Source of the DNA: Sinorhizobium americanum
Lineage (GTDB): Bacteria; Pseudomonadota; Alphaproteobacteria; Rhizobiales; Rhizobiaceae
Assembly (NCBI RefSeq): GCF_001651855.1
Contig: NZ_LNQC01000081.1
Location: forward strand, 124,001-188,000
Direction: 5' to 3'
DNA length: 64,000 nucleotides
The notes below the pieces were generated by a model. That model worked only from the letters and a program-made list of their open reading frames with translations. It was not told where the DNA came from and ran no database searches. Positions 27,645 to 35,754 of this stretch are shown piece by piece. Each line of letters opens with the position of its first letter. Within the stretch, counting starts at the first letter, position 1. The translations under genes were made by a program, and so were the position numbers.

Positions 27645-28895
27645 TCACTCGACGATCTCGGCCGTTTCCAGAACAGCGTGGAAAAGAACGTCGGCGCCGG
27701 CGGCGGCCCATTCCTTGGAAATGTCCTCCGCCTCGTTGTGGCTGAGCCCATCGACGCAGGGACACATGATCATCGTCGTCGGCGCGACCTTGGCCGCCCA
27801 GCAGGCATCGTGGCCGGCGCCGGAGATGAGGTTCATGTTGCTATAGCCGAGCTTCTCGGCCGCGCCGCGCACGGTGGCGACCAGCTTCGGATCGAAGGTG
27901 ACCGGGTCGAAATGGCCGACCGCCTCGATCGAACAGCCGACGCCGAGTGCCTCGGCAATCTTCGGCGCCTCGGCCTCGATCCGCGCGCGCATGCCGTCGA
28001 GCTTCGCCTGGTCCGGCGAGCGGATGTCGACGGTGAAGACGACCTTGCCCGGCAATACGTTGCGGGAATTGGGCGAGAAGAACATCTGCCCGACGCCGCC
28101 GACGGCGCCCGGCTGGCTTTCCATCGCGACCGTCTGGACCATTTCGAGGATGCGCGCCATGGCGAGGCCGGCATTGACGCGCATGTTCATCGGTGTCGAG
28201 CCGGTATGGGCCTCCTTGCCGGTGAGCGTGAATTCCAGCCACCAAAGGCCCTGACAGTGGGTGACGACGCCGATCTGCTTGTTCTCGGCCTCGAGGATCG
28301 GCCCCTGCTCGATGTGATATTCAAAATAGGCGTGCATCTTTCGGGCACCGACCTCCTCGTCGCCGACCCAGCCGATGCGCTTCAATTCGTCGCCGAAGCT
28401 TTTTCCTTCCGGATCCTTGCGGGCATAGGCGTAATCGAGCGTGTGAACGCCGGCGAAGACGCCCGAGGCGAGCATCGCCGGCGCGAAGCGGGCGCCTTCC
28501 TCATTGGTCCAGTTGGTGACCACGATCGGGTGCTTCGTCTTGATGCCGAGGTCGTTCAGGGTGCGGATAACTTCGAGGCCGCTCAGGACGCCGAGCACGC
28601 CGTCATATTTGCCGCCGGTCGGCTGCGTGTCGAGATGGGAGCCGATATGGACGGGAAGCGCGTCGGGATCGGTGCCGGGGCGGGTCATGAACATGGTGCC
28701 CATCTTGTCGACGCCCATGGAAAGCCCGGCCTTGTCGCACCAGGATTGGAAGAGCCGGCGGCCCTCGCCGTCGGCGTCCGTCAAGGTCTGGCGATTGTTG
28801 CCGCCGGCAACGCCGGGGCCGATCTTCGCCATTTCCATCAACGAATCCCATAGGCGGTCGGCATTGACGCGCCTATTCTCGCCAGGTGCAGCCAT
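27645..28895 (-). CDS. N-carbamoyl-beta-alanine amidohydrolase (beta-ureidopropionase type, M20 family)
   Basis: 416-residue zinc-dependent amidase. Metal-binding segments are HIGSHLDTQPTGGKYDG, NWTNEEGARFAP and the histidine of EYHIEQGP; ISGAGHDACWAA is near the C-terminus. The family also includes allantoate amidohydrolase and L-carbamoylases; neighbours encoding dihydropyrimidinase and dihydropyrimidine dehydrogenase favour the third step of reductive pyrimidine breakdown, releasing beta-alanine, ammonia and carbon dioxide. Probably co-transcribed with dihydropyrimidinase across an 81-base gap. Confidence 0.9.
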   Translation of the reverse strand: MAAPGENRRVNADRLWDSLMEMAKIGPGVAGGNNRQTLTDADGEGRRLFQSWCDKAGLSMGVDKMGTMFMTRPGTDPDALPVHIGSHLDTQPTGGKYDGVLGVLSGLEVIRTLNDLGIKTKHPIVVTNWTNEEGARFAPAMLASGVFAGVHTLDYAYARKDPEGKSFGDELKRIGWVGDEEVGARKMHAYFEYHIEQGPILEAENKQIGVVTHCQGLWWLEFTLTGKEAHTGSTPMNMRVNAGLAMARILEMVQTVAMESQPGAVGGVGQMFFSPNSRNVLPGKVVFTVDIRSPDQAKLDGMRARIEAEAPKIAEALGVGCSIEAVGHFDPVTFDPKLVATVRGAAEKLGYSNMNLISGAGHDACWAAKVAPTTMIMCPCVDGLSHNEAEDISKEWAAAGADVLFHAVLETAEIVE

Positions 28896-29020
28896 GGCGC
28901 TCTCCTTTTTTGTCGGCTAGACCCACGCCGGGATAGCCATGTTCCCGTCGGTCAAATCGGAGCTTTGTCTTTCATGCCCTTCGATCAGCCGTTGCCTTTG
29001 TCGGCAATCTGACTGATAAT

Positions 29021-29036
29021 TTGACCGGTTGGTAAA
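29021..29036. promoter_or_regulatory. RutR-like operator between the amidase and TetR-type regulator genes
   Basis: TTGACCGGTTGGTAAA matches the E. coli RutR site (TTGACCANNTGGTCAA) at 12 of 14 fixed positions. It lies in the divergent region and could control both the amidase-dihydropyrimidinase genes and the regulator. A related palindrome lies upstream of preT at 34448-34463. A TTGACCG half-site also occurs on the minus strand near 28950. Confidence 0.6.
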
Positions 29037-29157
29037 CATTACAACTTCCGTAGCTGCACTCAAGCCGGAAAACGAAAAAAACGAGGTTGTTGCCCAATGG
29101 ATGGCGCGTCCGAAATTTGGGCAGAACGCGACGGTGCGGTCATCGGCAGGGGGAGAG

Positions 29158-29799
29158 ATGGTACTTCCAAGGGCGGCGAAAACCCAGAGGCGCACTCGTA
29201 TCCAGGAGGAGAAGGAGGAGCGGATCCTCGAAGCGGCGCTGGAGGTCTTTTCGGCGAGCGGCTTCCGCGGCTCGACTATCGACCAGATCGCCGAGGTGGC
29301 GGGGATGTCGAAGCCGAACCTGCTCTATTACTTCCGCACGAAGGAAGCCATGCACCGCGCCTTGATCGACCGCGTCCTCGATACCTGGCTCGATCCACTG
29401 CGCGAATTCAACGCCGAGGGCAATCCGGTCGCCGAGATCCGCAGCTATATCCGGCGCAAGCTCGAGATGGCGCGGGATTTCCCACGGGAAAGCCGTCTGT
29501 TCGCCAATGAAGTGCTGCAGGGCGCTCCCCATATCGAAGACGAGCTGAAGGGGCCGCTGAAGCAATTGGTTGACGAAAAGGCCGAGGTCATCCGGGCCTG
29601 GGCGAAGGCCGGCAAGATCGCCAATTGCGATCCCTATCACCTGATCTTCGCGATCTGGTCGACGACGCAGCACTACGCCGATTTCGACGTCCAGGTGCGG
29701 GCGGTGCTCGGCCAGGAGCACGCGGGCGAGGGGCGCTTCGAGGATGCGGCGCGTTTTCTCGAGCGGCTCTTCGTCGATGGGCTACAGGTGCGCGAGTAG
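29158..29799 (+). CDS. TetR-family regulator, RutR-like (pyrimidine catabolism)
   Basis: 213 residues from the ATG at 29158, which has AGGGGG just upstream. The HTH is EERILEAALEVFSASGF followed by STIDQIAEVAGMSKPNLLYYF (first part STIDQIAEVAGMSK), and the ligand domain has RDFPRESRLFANEVLQGAP, close to RutR. Earlier in-frame starts (29029, 29101) give an extension without similarity and the first would overlap the operator. RutR-type proteins sense uracil or thymine. Divergent from the amidase gene; a 16-bp RutR-like site lies in the shared region. Confidence 0.88.
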   Translation: MVLPRAAKTQRRTRIQEEKEERILEAALEVFSASGFRGSTIDQIAEVAGMSKPNLLYYFRTKEAMHRALIDRVLDTWLDPLREFNAEGNPVAEIRSYIRRKLEMARDFPRESRLFANEVLQGAPHIEDELKGPLKQLVDEKAEVIRAWAKAGKIANCDPYHLIFAIWSTTQHYADFDVQVRAVLGQEHAGEGRFEDAARFLERLFVDGLQVRE

Positions 29800-29805
29800 C
29801 AAGCC

Positions 29806-31539
29806 TCAGTCTTCCGCCGGAATGACCTCCAACAGCCGCGCAGCATCGTCTACGATCCAGGTCTCGAGCGTTGCCTTGCGGCCACGCAGGCTGATATCCA
29901 ATCGCCTGTCGCCCTCGAGGCTGAGGCCGGCACGTTCGACGAGCTCGACAGAGACGGCAAGCTCGGCATCGTGTTCCTTGGCCAGGCCCTCCAGCCGGCT
30001 CGCCGTGTTGATGGTGTCGCCAACCGCCGTCAGCGAGGTCGCCTGACCATAGCCCATCTCGCCGACGATTGCCGGTCCGGCATGCAGACCGATCGCGAGC
30101 CGCAGCGGCTGTTCGAGCTCGTCCCCGAATGTGTGGTTGAGCGCGCGAATGCCCGTCGACAGCCGCGAGGCGGCCGCGAGCGCTTGGCGGCATGCGTCCG
30201 GCAGCGGCGACTTCAGCCCGAAGATCGCCAGCGCCCCATCGCCGATGAATTTGTCGATGACACCGCCGGAACTCTCGACCGCCTCACCGACCATCTCGAA
30301 GTAGCGGTTGAGCAGGAACACCGTGTCGTAGGGCAGCTTGTGCTCGGCAATGCGGGTGAAGTCGCGTAGGTCGCAGAAGAGCACGGCCACCCGCCGCTCG
30401 CGCCCGCCGCCGTTCTGCCGGGCGAGCTGCGTCTTGATCCCGAGGCTGTCGGTGTCGAGGATGGGGACGACGGTGACGTTGTGGGTGGGTCGGAACTGGC
30501 AGGCCAGGCGGACATTATCGGGGGCACCGATCCTGCCGAGTGTGGCTCGTTCCGCGGCTTCCGGCGCGGGCTGGCCGTCAAGACCTTCGATGACGCGTAC
30601 CCGGCAGGTCGAGCACCGCCCGCGACCGCCGCAGACCGAGACATGCGGGAACCCGGCGGCGCGGCTTGCCTCGAGTACGCTGAAGCCGAGGCCGACCGCC
30701 GCCACGCGCCCATCCGGATAGCGCACGCGGATGCGGCCGCGTGCCGGCATGGCACGCAGCGCCAAGGTCCCGCCGATCAGGCCGGCAAAGCCGCCATAGA
30801 AGGCGAGCCGGATGGTCTCGGCGAGGGCCGGATCGAGGCGCGGCCGCTCGCTGACATAGGCCTGGTCGCCATAGCCGCCATGCTCCGCATAGTCGCGCCC
30901 CAGAGAACGGGCGCCGTTGATGAAGCCGAGCAGCGCGAAGATCGGCACGAGCAGGGCAACGGTATAGAGCAGGAATTCGTAGCGCGGAAACCAGTCACGT
31001 CCGCGCATCCAGAACCAGGCACCGAGGCAGGCGTGGCTCCAGACAAAAAGAAGCGCGACTGTCTGTCGGGTCGTGCCGATCGAACTCGACCAGAGGGCGC
31101 GCAGGATGGCCGGATAATCGGCATCGACCCCGGTCAGGAGCGGCTCAACCCGGGTGGCAACCACATGGGGGATGAGCAGGAAGGGCAGGCTCAGGCCGAA
31201 AATGATCTTCAGCGCCTCGCCTACCGGCATGCGAAGCGTCTGTCGGCGATAGAGACTGTCGAGCGCCATTGCGACATGCGCAAGCAAGGCGCCGTAGAGC
31301 AGGATGGTTCCGGGTGCGCTCTGCCAGACGAAGGTAAAGATCCGCCGGCCCGCTTCCATGGCTTCGATGGAGATCAGGCCGAGCGCGTGATTTGTGAAAT
31401 GCGAGAGCACGAAAACGCCGAGCACGGCTCCGGAGATCAGGTGCGTCTTCTTGCGTGCAGTGGCGGAAATGATCGTCAAACAGTCTGCCTGGGTCTGCCG
31501 GCGGCCGCCGGCCGGATCTGAATTCTTTCCCTTATTCAC
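29806..31539 (-). CDS. cyaC: CyaC-type adenylate cyclase with SDHC-like membrane anchor and 2Fe-2S domain
   Basis: 577 residues in three parts. Residues about 35-255 form six membrane helices with histidines in SHFTNHALGL, HVAMAL, PHVVATR and WSHACLG that fit a succinate-dehydrogenase-like dihaem anchor. Residues about 265-360 are a plant-type ferredoxin with CGGRGRCSTC and a fourth cysteine in LACQ. The C-terminal class III cyclase has metal aspartates in FCDLRDFT and DKFIGDGALAIFG. This matches S. meliloti CyaC, described as quinone- and redox-responsive, making cAMP at the inner membrane. Its stop is seven bases from the end of the convergent RutR-like gene. Confidence 0.9.
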   Translation of the reverse strand: MNKGKNSDPAGGRRQTQADCLTIISATARKKTHLISGAVLGVFVLSHFTNHALGLISIEAMEAGRRIFTFVWQSAPGTILLYGALLAHVAMALDSLYRRQTLRMPVGEALKIIFGLSLPFLLIPHVVATRVEPLLTGVDADYPAILRALWSSSIGTTRQTVALLFVWSHACLGAWFWMRGRDWFPRYEFLLYTVALLVPIFALLGFINGARSLGRDYAEHGGYGDQAYVSERPRLDPALAETIRLAFYGGFAGLIGGTLALRAMPARGRIRVRYPDGRVAAVGLGFSVLEASRAAGFPHVSVCGGRGRCSTCRVRVIEGLDGQPAPEAAERATLGRIGAPDNVRLACQFRPTHNVTVVPILDTDSLGIKTQLARQNGGGRERRVAVLFCDLRDFTRIAEHKLPYDTVFLLNRYFEMVGEAVESSGGVIDKFIGDGALAIFGLKSPLPDACRQALAAASRLSTGIRALNHTFGDELEQPLRLAIGLHAGPAIVGEMGYGQATSLTAVGDTINTASRLEGLAKEHDAELAVSVELVERAGLSLEGDRRLDISLRGRKATLETWIVDDAARLLEVIPAED

Positions 31540-31650
31540 CAGATCGCCGGAACGAACAACTTACCGTTTCTACACAATCTGTTTCGTTTTTGTGATCGCA
31601 ACGGAAGCGGGAGCGGCAGTTGCACGTCGTCGCGTGCCGGCATGACGAAG

Positions 31651-31678
31651 AAGGCCGCCGATAGTCGTCGGCGGCCTT
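31651..31678 (-). terminator. Terminator after preA
   Basis: A perfect 11-bp inverted repeat AAGGCCGCCGA (31651-31661) / TCGGCGGCCTT (31668-31678) with a six-base loop, 20 bases after the preA stop. On the minus strand it is followed by CTTCGTC, a weak T-rich tail. Confidence 0.65.
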
Positions 31679-31697
31679 CCTGTTCTCTCGACCTTTC

Positions 31698-33011
31698 TTA
31701 CTCGGCCGCCTGGCGCGCCATCGGGTTGTTCGGGTGGGTCGTCCAGTTGGCGTAGTTGGGGTCGACCGGCTTGCCGGTGCGCTTGTCGAGCGTGCCGGCG
31801 GCGAGCGGCTCCATGGTGATGCAGTTCTCAACCGGACAGACATTGACGCAGAGATTGCAGCCGACGCATTCCTCGTCGATCACTTCGAAGTGACGCACGC
31901 CGTTGACGAACTGGGTGATCGCCTGGTGCGAGGTGTCCTCGCAGGCGATATGACAGCGGCCGCACTTGATGCAGGCGTCCTGATCGATCCTTGCCTTGCT
32001 GACATAGTTGAGGTTGAGATACTGCCAATCGGTGACGTTCGGCACCGCACGGCCGCAGATGTCGTCGAGCGTCCTGTGCCCCTTGGCGTCCATCCAGTCG
32101 GAAAGGCCGGAGATCATTTCCTGGACGATCTTGAAGCCGTAGGTCATCGCCGCCGTGCAGACCTGTACGTTGCCGGCGCCGAGCGCCAGGAATTCGGCCG
32201 CATCGCGCCAGGTGGTGATGCCGCCGATGCCGGAGATCGGCAGGCCGTAGGTCTCCGGATCGCGGGCGATCTCGGCGACCATGTTGAGCGCGATCGGCTT
32301 CACCGCCGGTCCGCAATAGCCGCCATGGCTGCCGCGACCGTCGATCGAGGGCTCCGGCGAGAAGGTGTCGAGATTGACCGAGGTGATCGAGTTGATCGTG
32401 TTGATCAACGACACGGCGTCAGTCCCGCCGGCCTTGGCGGCGCGGGCCGGCTTACGGACATCGGTGATGTTCGGCGTCAACTTGGTGATCACCGGCATGC
32501 GCGTGTACTGTTTGCACCAGCGCACCACCATCTCGATATATTCCGGCACCTGGCCGACCGCGGAACCCATGCCGCGCTCGGACATGCCGTGCGGACAGCC
32601 GAAGTTGAGCTCGATGCCGTCGGCCCCGGTTTCCTCGACCAGCGGCAGGATCGCCTTCCATGCCTGCTCCTCGCAGGGAACCATGATCGAGGCGATTAGC
32701 GCCCGGTCCGGCCAGTTCATCTTCACCTGCTTCATCTCGCGCAGGTTCACGTAAAGATCGCGGTCGGTGATGAGCTCGATATTGTTCAACCCGAGCAGGC
32801 GGCGGTCGGCGCCCCAGATCGCGCCATAGCGCGGGCCATTGACGTTGACCACCGGCGGTCCTTCCTCGCCAAGCGTCTTCCAGACGACGCCGCCCCAGCC
32901 CGCCTTGAAGGCGCGCTCGACATTATAAGCCTTGTCCGTCGGGGGCGCCGAGGCGAGCCAGAACGGGTTCGGGGATTTGATGCCGACAAAATTGTTGCGA
33001 AGATCAGCCAT
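31698..33011 (-). CDS. preA: NAD-dependent dihydropyrimidine dehydrogenase subunit PreA
   Basis: 437 residues. The N-terminal FMN barrel is dihydroorotate-dehydrogenase-like (NPFWLASAPPTDKAYNVERA split as NPFWLASAPPT; ELNFGCPHGMSERGMGSA), with the substrate-reducing cysteine region in GYCGPAVKP. The C-terminus carries two 4Fe-4S motifs: CIKCGRCHIAC and CVGCNLCVNVCP. With PreT it reduces uracil and thymine to the dihydro forms, step 1 of the reductive pathway. It follows preT by 22 bases on the minus strand. Confidence 0.95.
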   Translation of the reverse strand: MADLRNNFVGIKSPNPFWLASAPPTDKAYNVERAFKAGWGGVVWKTLGEEGPPVVNVNGPRYGAIWGADRRLLGLNNIELITDRDLYVNLREMKQVKMNWPDRALIASIMVPCEEQAWKAILPLVEETGADGIELNFGCPHGMSERGMGSAVGQVPEYIEMVVRWCKQYTRMPVITKLTPNITDVRKPARAAKAGGTDAVSLINTINSITSVNLDTFSPEPSIDGRGSHGGYCGPAVKPIALNMVAEIARDPETYGLPISGIGGITTWRDAAEFLALGAGNVQVCTAAMTYGFKIVQEMISGLSDWMDAKGHRTLDDICGRAVPNVTDWQYLNLNYVSKARIDQDACIKCGRCHIACEDTSHQAITQFVNGVRHFEVIDEECVGCNLCVNVCPVENCITMEPLAAGTLDKRTGKPVDPNYANWTTHPNNPMARQAAE

Positions 33012-33033
33012 TGTCTCGTCCTCTCGATCCTGT

Positions 33034-34395
33034 TCAAGCGACGGCGCTCGCCCGCGGCGCGTCCGCGGCGAAAGCCCGGTTGATCGATTCGGCGCTATCG
33101 CGTCCCATCGCCACGGCGGAAACCGTCAGGTCCTCTCCGCCGAGCACGCAGTCGCCGCCCGCCCAGACCTTGGCGAGCGAGGTGTGACCCTCTTCATCGA
33201 CGACGATGCGTCCGCTTTCCATCCGCAAGGCACCGAGGCCGGAGGCCTGGAATGTCTGGCCGATCGCCTTGAAGATCTGCTCGGCTGCAATAATACCCGT
33301 TTCCCCGGTCGTCGTCAGCTTGCCGTTCTCAAGCGTGGTGTATTCGAGCTCGATGCCGGCGACCTTGCCGTCCTTCACGGCAATGCGCTTCGGCTGCAGC
33401 CAGTGGCGGATGGTGACGCCCTTGGATGCCGCCAGATCCTGCTCGAATTCGGAGGCGTTCATGTGCTCCTTGCCGCGGCGATAGCAGATCGTCACTTCCT
33501 CTGCGCCAAGCAGCTTCGCCTGGACGGCGGCGTCGATCGCTGTCATGCCGCCGCCGAGCACCACGACCCGCCGGCCGACGGGAATGTCGGCCTTGGTCTT
33601 CGACTGGCGAAGTGCCGCGATGAAATCGACTGCATCGTCGACGCCTTCAGCGTTCTCGCCGTCGATCCGCAGTGCGTTGACGCCGGCGAGGCCGAGGCCG
33701 AGGAAGACGGCGTCATATTGCTCCGTGAGGTCGGCGAGCGAGAAATCGCGTCCAAGGGCCTCGCCGTGGCGCACCTCGATGCCGCCGATCGACAGAACGT
33801 AGTCGACTTCCTTCTGGGCGAAATCGTCCACAGTCTTGTAGGCGGCGATGCCGTATTCGTTGAGGCCACCGGATTTCTCGCGCGCATCGTAGATCACCAC
33901 GTCGTGGCCCTTGACGGCAAGCCGGTGGGCGCAGGCCAGGCCCGCCGGCCCGGCGCCGACGACGGCGATGCGGCGACCCGTTGCGGCGGCGCGCGCATAG
34001 AATTGCTTGTTCTCCATCACCGCGACGTCGGTCGCGTAGCGCTGCAGACGGCCGATCTCGACCGGCCGCTCCTCCGCCGTGTTGCGCACGCAGGCCTGCT
34101 CGCAGAGCGTTTCGGTGGGACAGACGCGGGCGCACATGCCGCCGAGGATGTTCTGATCGAAGATCGTCTTGGCCGAGCCGACCGGGTTGCCTGTCGATAT
34201 CTGCCGGATGAACAGCGGGATATCGATGGAGGTGGGACAGGCCGTCATGCACGGCGCGTCATGACAGAAGTAACAGCGGTCAGAAGCAACCAGCGCCTCG
34301 TGCCTGTCGAGCGGCGGATGCAGATCGGAGAAATTGGTTTCGTACTCCGCGAGCGGCAACCGCCCGTAGAGAATCCCAGATTGCGTCGTTCCCAT
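33034..34395 (-). CDS. preT: NAD-dependent dihydropyrimidine dehydrogenase subunit PreT
   Basis: 453 residues, a GltD-like flavoprotein. N-terminal cysteine clusters for Fe-S centres are in CYFCHDAPCMTACP and GGMCARVCPTETLCEQAC; the FAD Rossmann motif is VVGAGPAGLACAHRLA; the NAD motif is VVLGGGMTAIDAA; the C-terminal VWAGGDCVLGGEDL binds FAD. The ATG at 34395 has GGGAG nearby; a longer frame to 34437 lacks similarity. It passes electrons from NADH to PreA. First gene of preT-preA, with a RutR-like palindrome 53 bases upstream. Confidence 0.95.
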   Translation of the reverse strand: MGTTQSGILYGRLPLAEYETNFSDLHPPLDRHEALVASDRCYFCHDAPCMTACPTSIDIPLFIRQISTGNPVGSAKTIFDQNILGGMCARVCPTETLCEQACVRNTAEERPVEIGRLQRYATDVAVMENKQFYARAAATGRRIAVVGAGPAGLACAHRLAVKGHDVVIYDAREKSGGLNEYGIAAYKTVDDFAQKEVDYVLSIGGIEVRHGEALGRDFSLADLTEQYDAVFLGLGLAGVNALRIDGENAEGVDDAVDFIAALRQSKTKADIPVGRRVVVLGGGMTAIDAAVQAKLLGAEEVTICYRRGKEHMNASEFEQDLAASKGVTIRHWLQPKRIAVKDGKVAGIELEYTTLENGKLTTTGETGIIAAEQIFKAIGQTFQASGLGALRMESGRIVVDEEGHTSLAKVWAGGDCVLGGEDLTVSAVAMGRDSAESINRAFAADAPRASAVA

Positions 34396-34447
34396 TTTTG
34401 GCTCCCAATGTATTCTCAGGATAGGGAACGGTAACACGCTTTATTTT

Positions 34448-34463
34448 TTTATCAAACGGTAAA
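34448..34463. promoter_or_regulatory. Candidate RutR-like operator upstream of preT
   Basis: TTTATCAAACGGTAAA is a near-perfect inverted repeat (TTTATC / GGTAAA around four bases). It shares the pattern TTkAyC-N4-GGTAAA with the site at 29021-29036, 5.4 kb away, so both catabolic units may answer to one regulator. It also lies between preT and the divergent SorC-type gene. Confidence 0.55.
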
Positions 34464-34591
34464 ATTTTGGTCGCGCTTTCCGCGAATTCCTGGTGCTGCG
34501 GGCGTTTTTGCCAGCACCGACGCGTTACGCCTTTGTTTGACAGTGGACGGCAAATAATGGCAGCAAATCGGGGGAAGGAGACTCGCTGGCG

Positions 34592-35545
34592 ATGGCGCGC
34601 AGGGCGGAAAGCAACAACAGGCTGGACGACGCGGCCCGGGCGGGCTGGCTCTATTACGTGGCCGGCCGGACGCAGGACGAGATCGCGGCGATCATGGGGA
34701 TTTCGCGCCAGTCGGCGCAGCGCCTCGTGTCACTCGCCATGGCAGAACGGCTGATCAAGGTGCGGCTCGATCATCCGATAGCCGCCTGCCTGCAAGCGGC
34801 GGCGCGGCTCAAGGAAAAGTACGAGTTGCGGCATGTCGATGTCGTACCGAGCGATCCCGGATCCAGTTCGACGACCGTGGGCATCGCGGAAGCCGGGGCG
34901 GCAGAAATCGAGCGCTGGCTGAAGTCGACCGATCCGGTTGTGCTTGCCATCGGCACCGGCCGGACGCTGAAGGCGACGATCGATCAACTGCCATCGATGG
35001 AATGTCCGCAGCACCGCATTGTCTCTCTCACCGGCAACATCCGCCTCGACGGTTCGGCCGCTTATTACAACGTCATCTTCAGCATGGCCGACACAATCAA
35101 TGCACGGCATTTCCCGATGCCCTTGCCGGTGCTCGTCTCGTCGGCCGAGGAGCGAGAAGTGCTGCACAAACAGAGTCTCGTCAGAATGGCTCTGGAGCTT
35201 GGCGCGGAAGCCGATGCCGCCTTTGTCGGCGTCGGCGAGCTCGGGCCAAATGCCCCCCTTTGCGAGGATGGCTTTCTGGCGCGCGACGAGATGGAACGGC
35301 TGACGGCGGCGGGCGCGGCCGGCGAGATCTGCGGCTGGATGTTCGATCATGACGGCGCACTGCTCACCGGCAGCATCAACGAGCGCGTGGCCTCCGTGCC
35401 GCTGCCGCCGCGCGAGCGGGCCGCGGTGATCGGCATCGCCAAGGGCAAGCGAAAATACGCAGCCCTGAAAGCGGCGCTCAAGGGACGGATCATAAACGGC
35501 CTCATCACCGATGAGACAACTGCTGAGTACCTGCTCGGCGCTTGA
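34592..35545 (+). CDS. SorC/DeoR-type sugar-binding transcriptional regulator of the polyol operon
   Basis: 317 residues. The N-terminal HTH is WLYYVAGRTQDEIAAIMGISRQSAQRLV (recognition part GISRQSAQRLVSLA), and the C-terminal domain from about residue 65 is the SorC sugar-phosphate-sensing fold with VLAIGTGRTLKATI and AAFVGVGELG. It is followed after 209 bases by smoE on the same strand and is the likely regulator of the smo-mtlK operon (smoC-like by position). Confidence 0.9.
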   Translation: MARRAESNNRLDDAARAGWLYYVAGRTQDEIAAIMGISRQSAQRLVSLAMAERLIKVRLDHPIAACLQAAARLKEKYELRHVDVVPSDPGSSSTTVGIAEAGAAEIERWLKSTDPVVLAIGTGRTLKATIDQLPSMECPQHRIVSLTGNIRLDGSAAYYNVIFSMADTINARHFPMPLPVLVSSAEEREVLHKQSLVRMALELGAEADAAFVGVGELGPNAPLCEDGFLARDEMERLTAAGAAGEICGWMFDHDGALLTGSINERVASVPLPPRERAAVIGIAKGKRKYAALKAALKGRIINGLITDETTAEYLLGA

Positions 35546-35679
35546 GTCTACCTCTGGGGAGCAGTCCGGCAGCGGCGATTGGCCGGATGTGATGCGCCCT
35601 CCCAGTCTGTCGGAATAAAATATTCTTCAACAAAAATGAACCCTTAGCGCGTTCGCGGTCTGGCGGCGACGAATGCGCA

Positions 35680-35732
35680 TTGACTTTTTCCGCCAACAGG
35701 CGAGTAATTGCCCACGAGCAAGGCAAATGCTC
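35680..35732 (+). promoter_or_regulatory. Putative smoE promoter with inverted repeat at the start site
   Basis: TTGACT (35680-35685) and AGTAAT (35703-35708) are 17 bases apart. Just downstream, GAGCA-N7-TGCTC (35716-35732) is a perfect 5-bp inverted repeat placed near +1, where a SorC-type repressor could bind. Overlapping this, TTGCC-N9-GGCAA is a second symmetry. All inferred. Confidence 0.45.
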
Positions 35733-35754
35733 ATTTTCTTCTGGGAGGAAGTCG

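Noticed and set aside
26226-28853. 875-codon open frame on the plus strand across the dihydropyrimidinase and amidase genes
   Set aside because: It spans two genuine genes and their gap on the other strand and has the low-complexity composition of a mirror frame. No domains recognised.
31734-32699. 321-codon plus-strand frame opposite preA
   Set aside because: Mirror frame of preA, which has intact Fe-S and FMN motifs on the minus strand.
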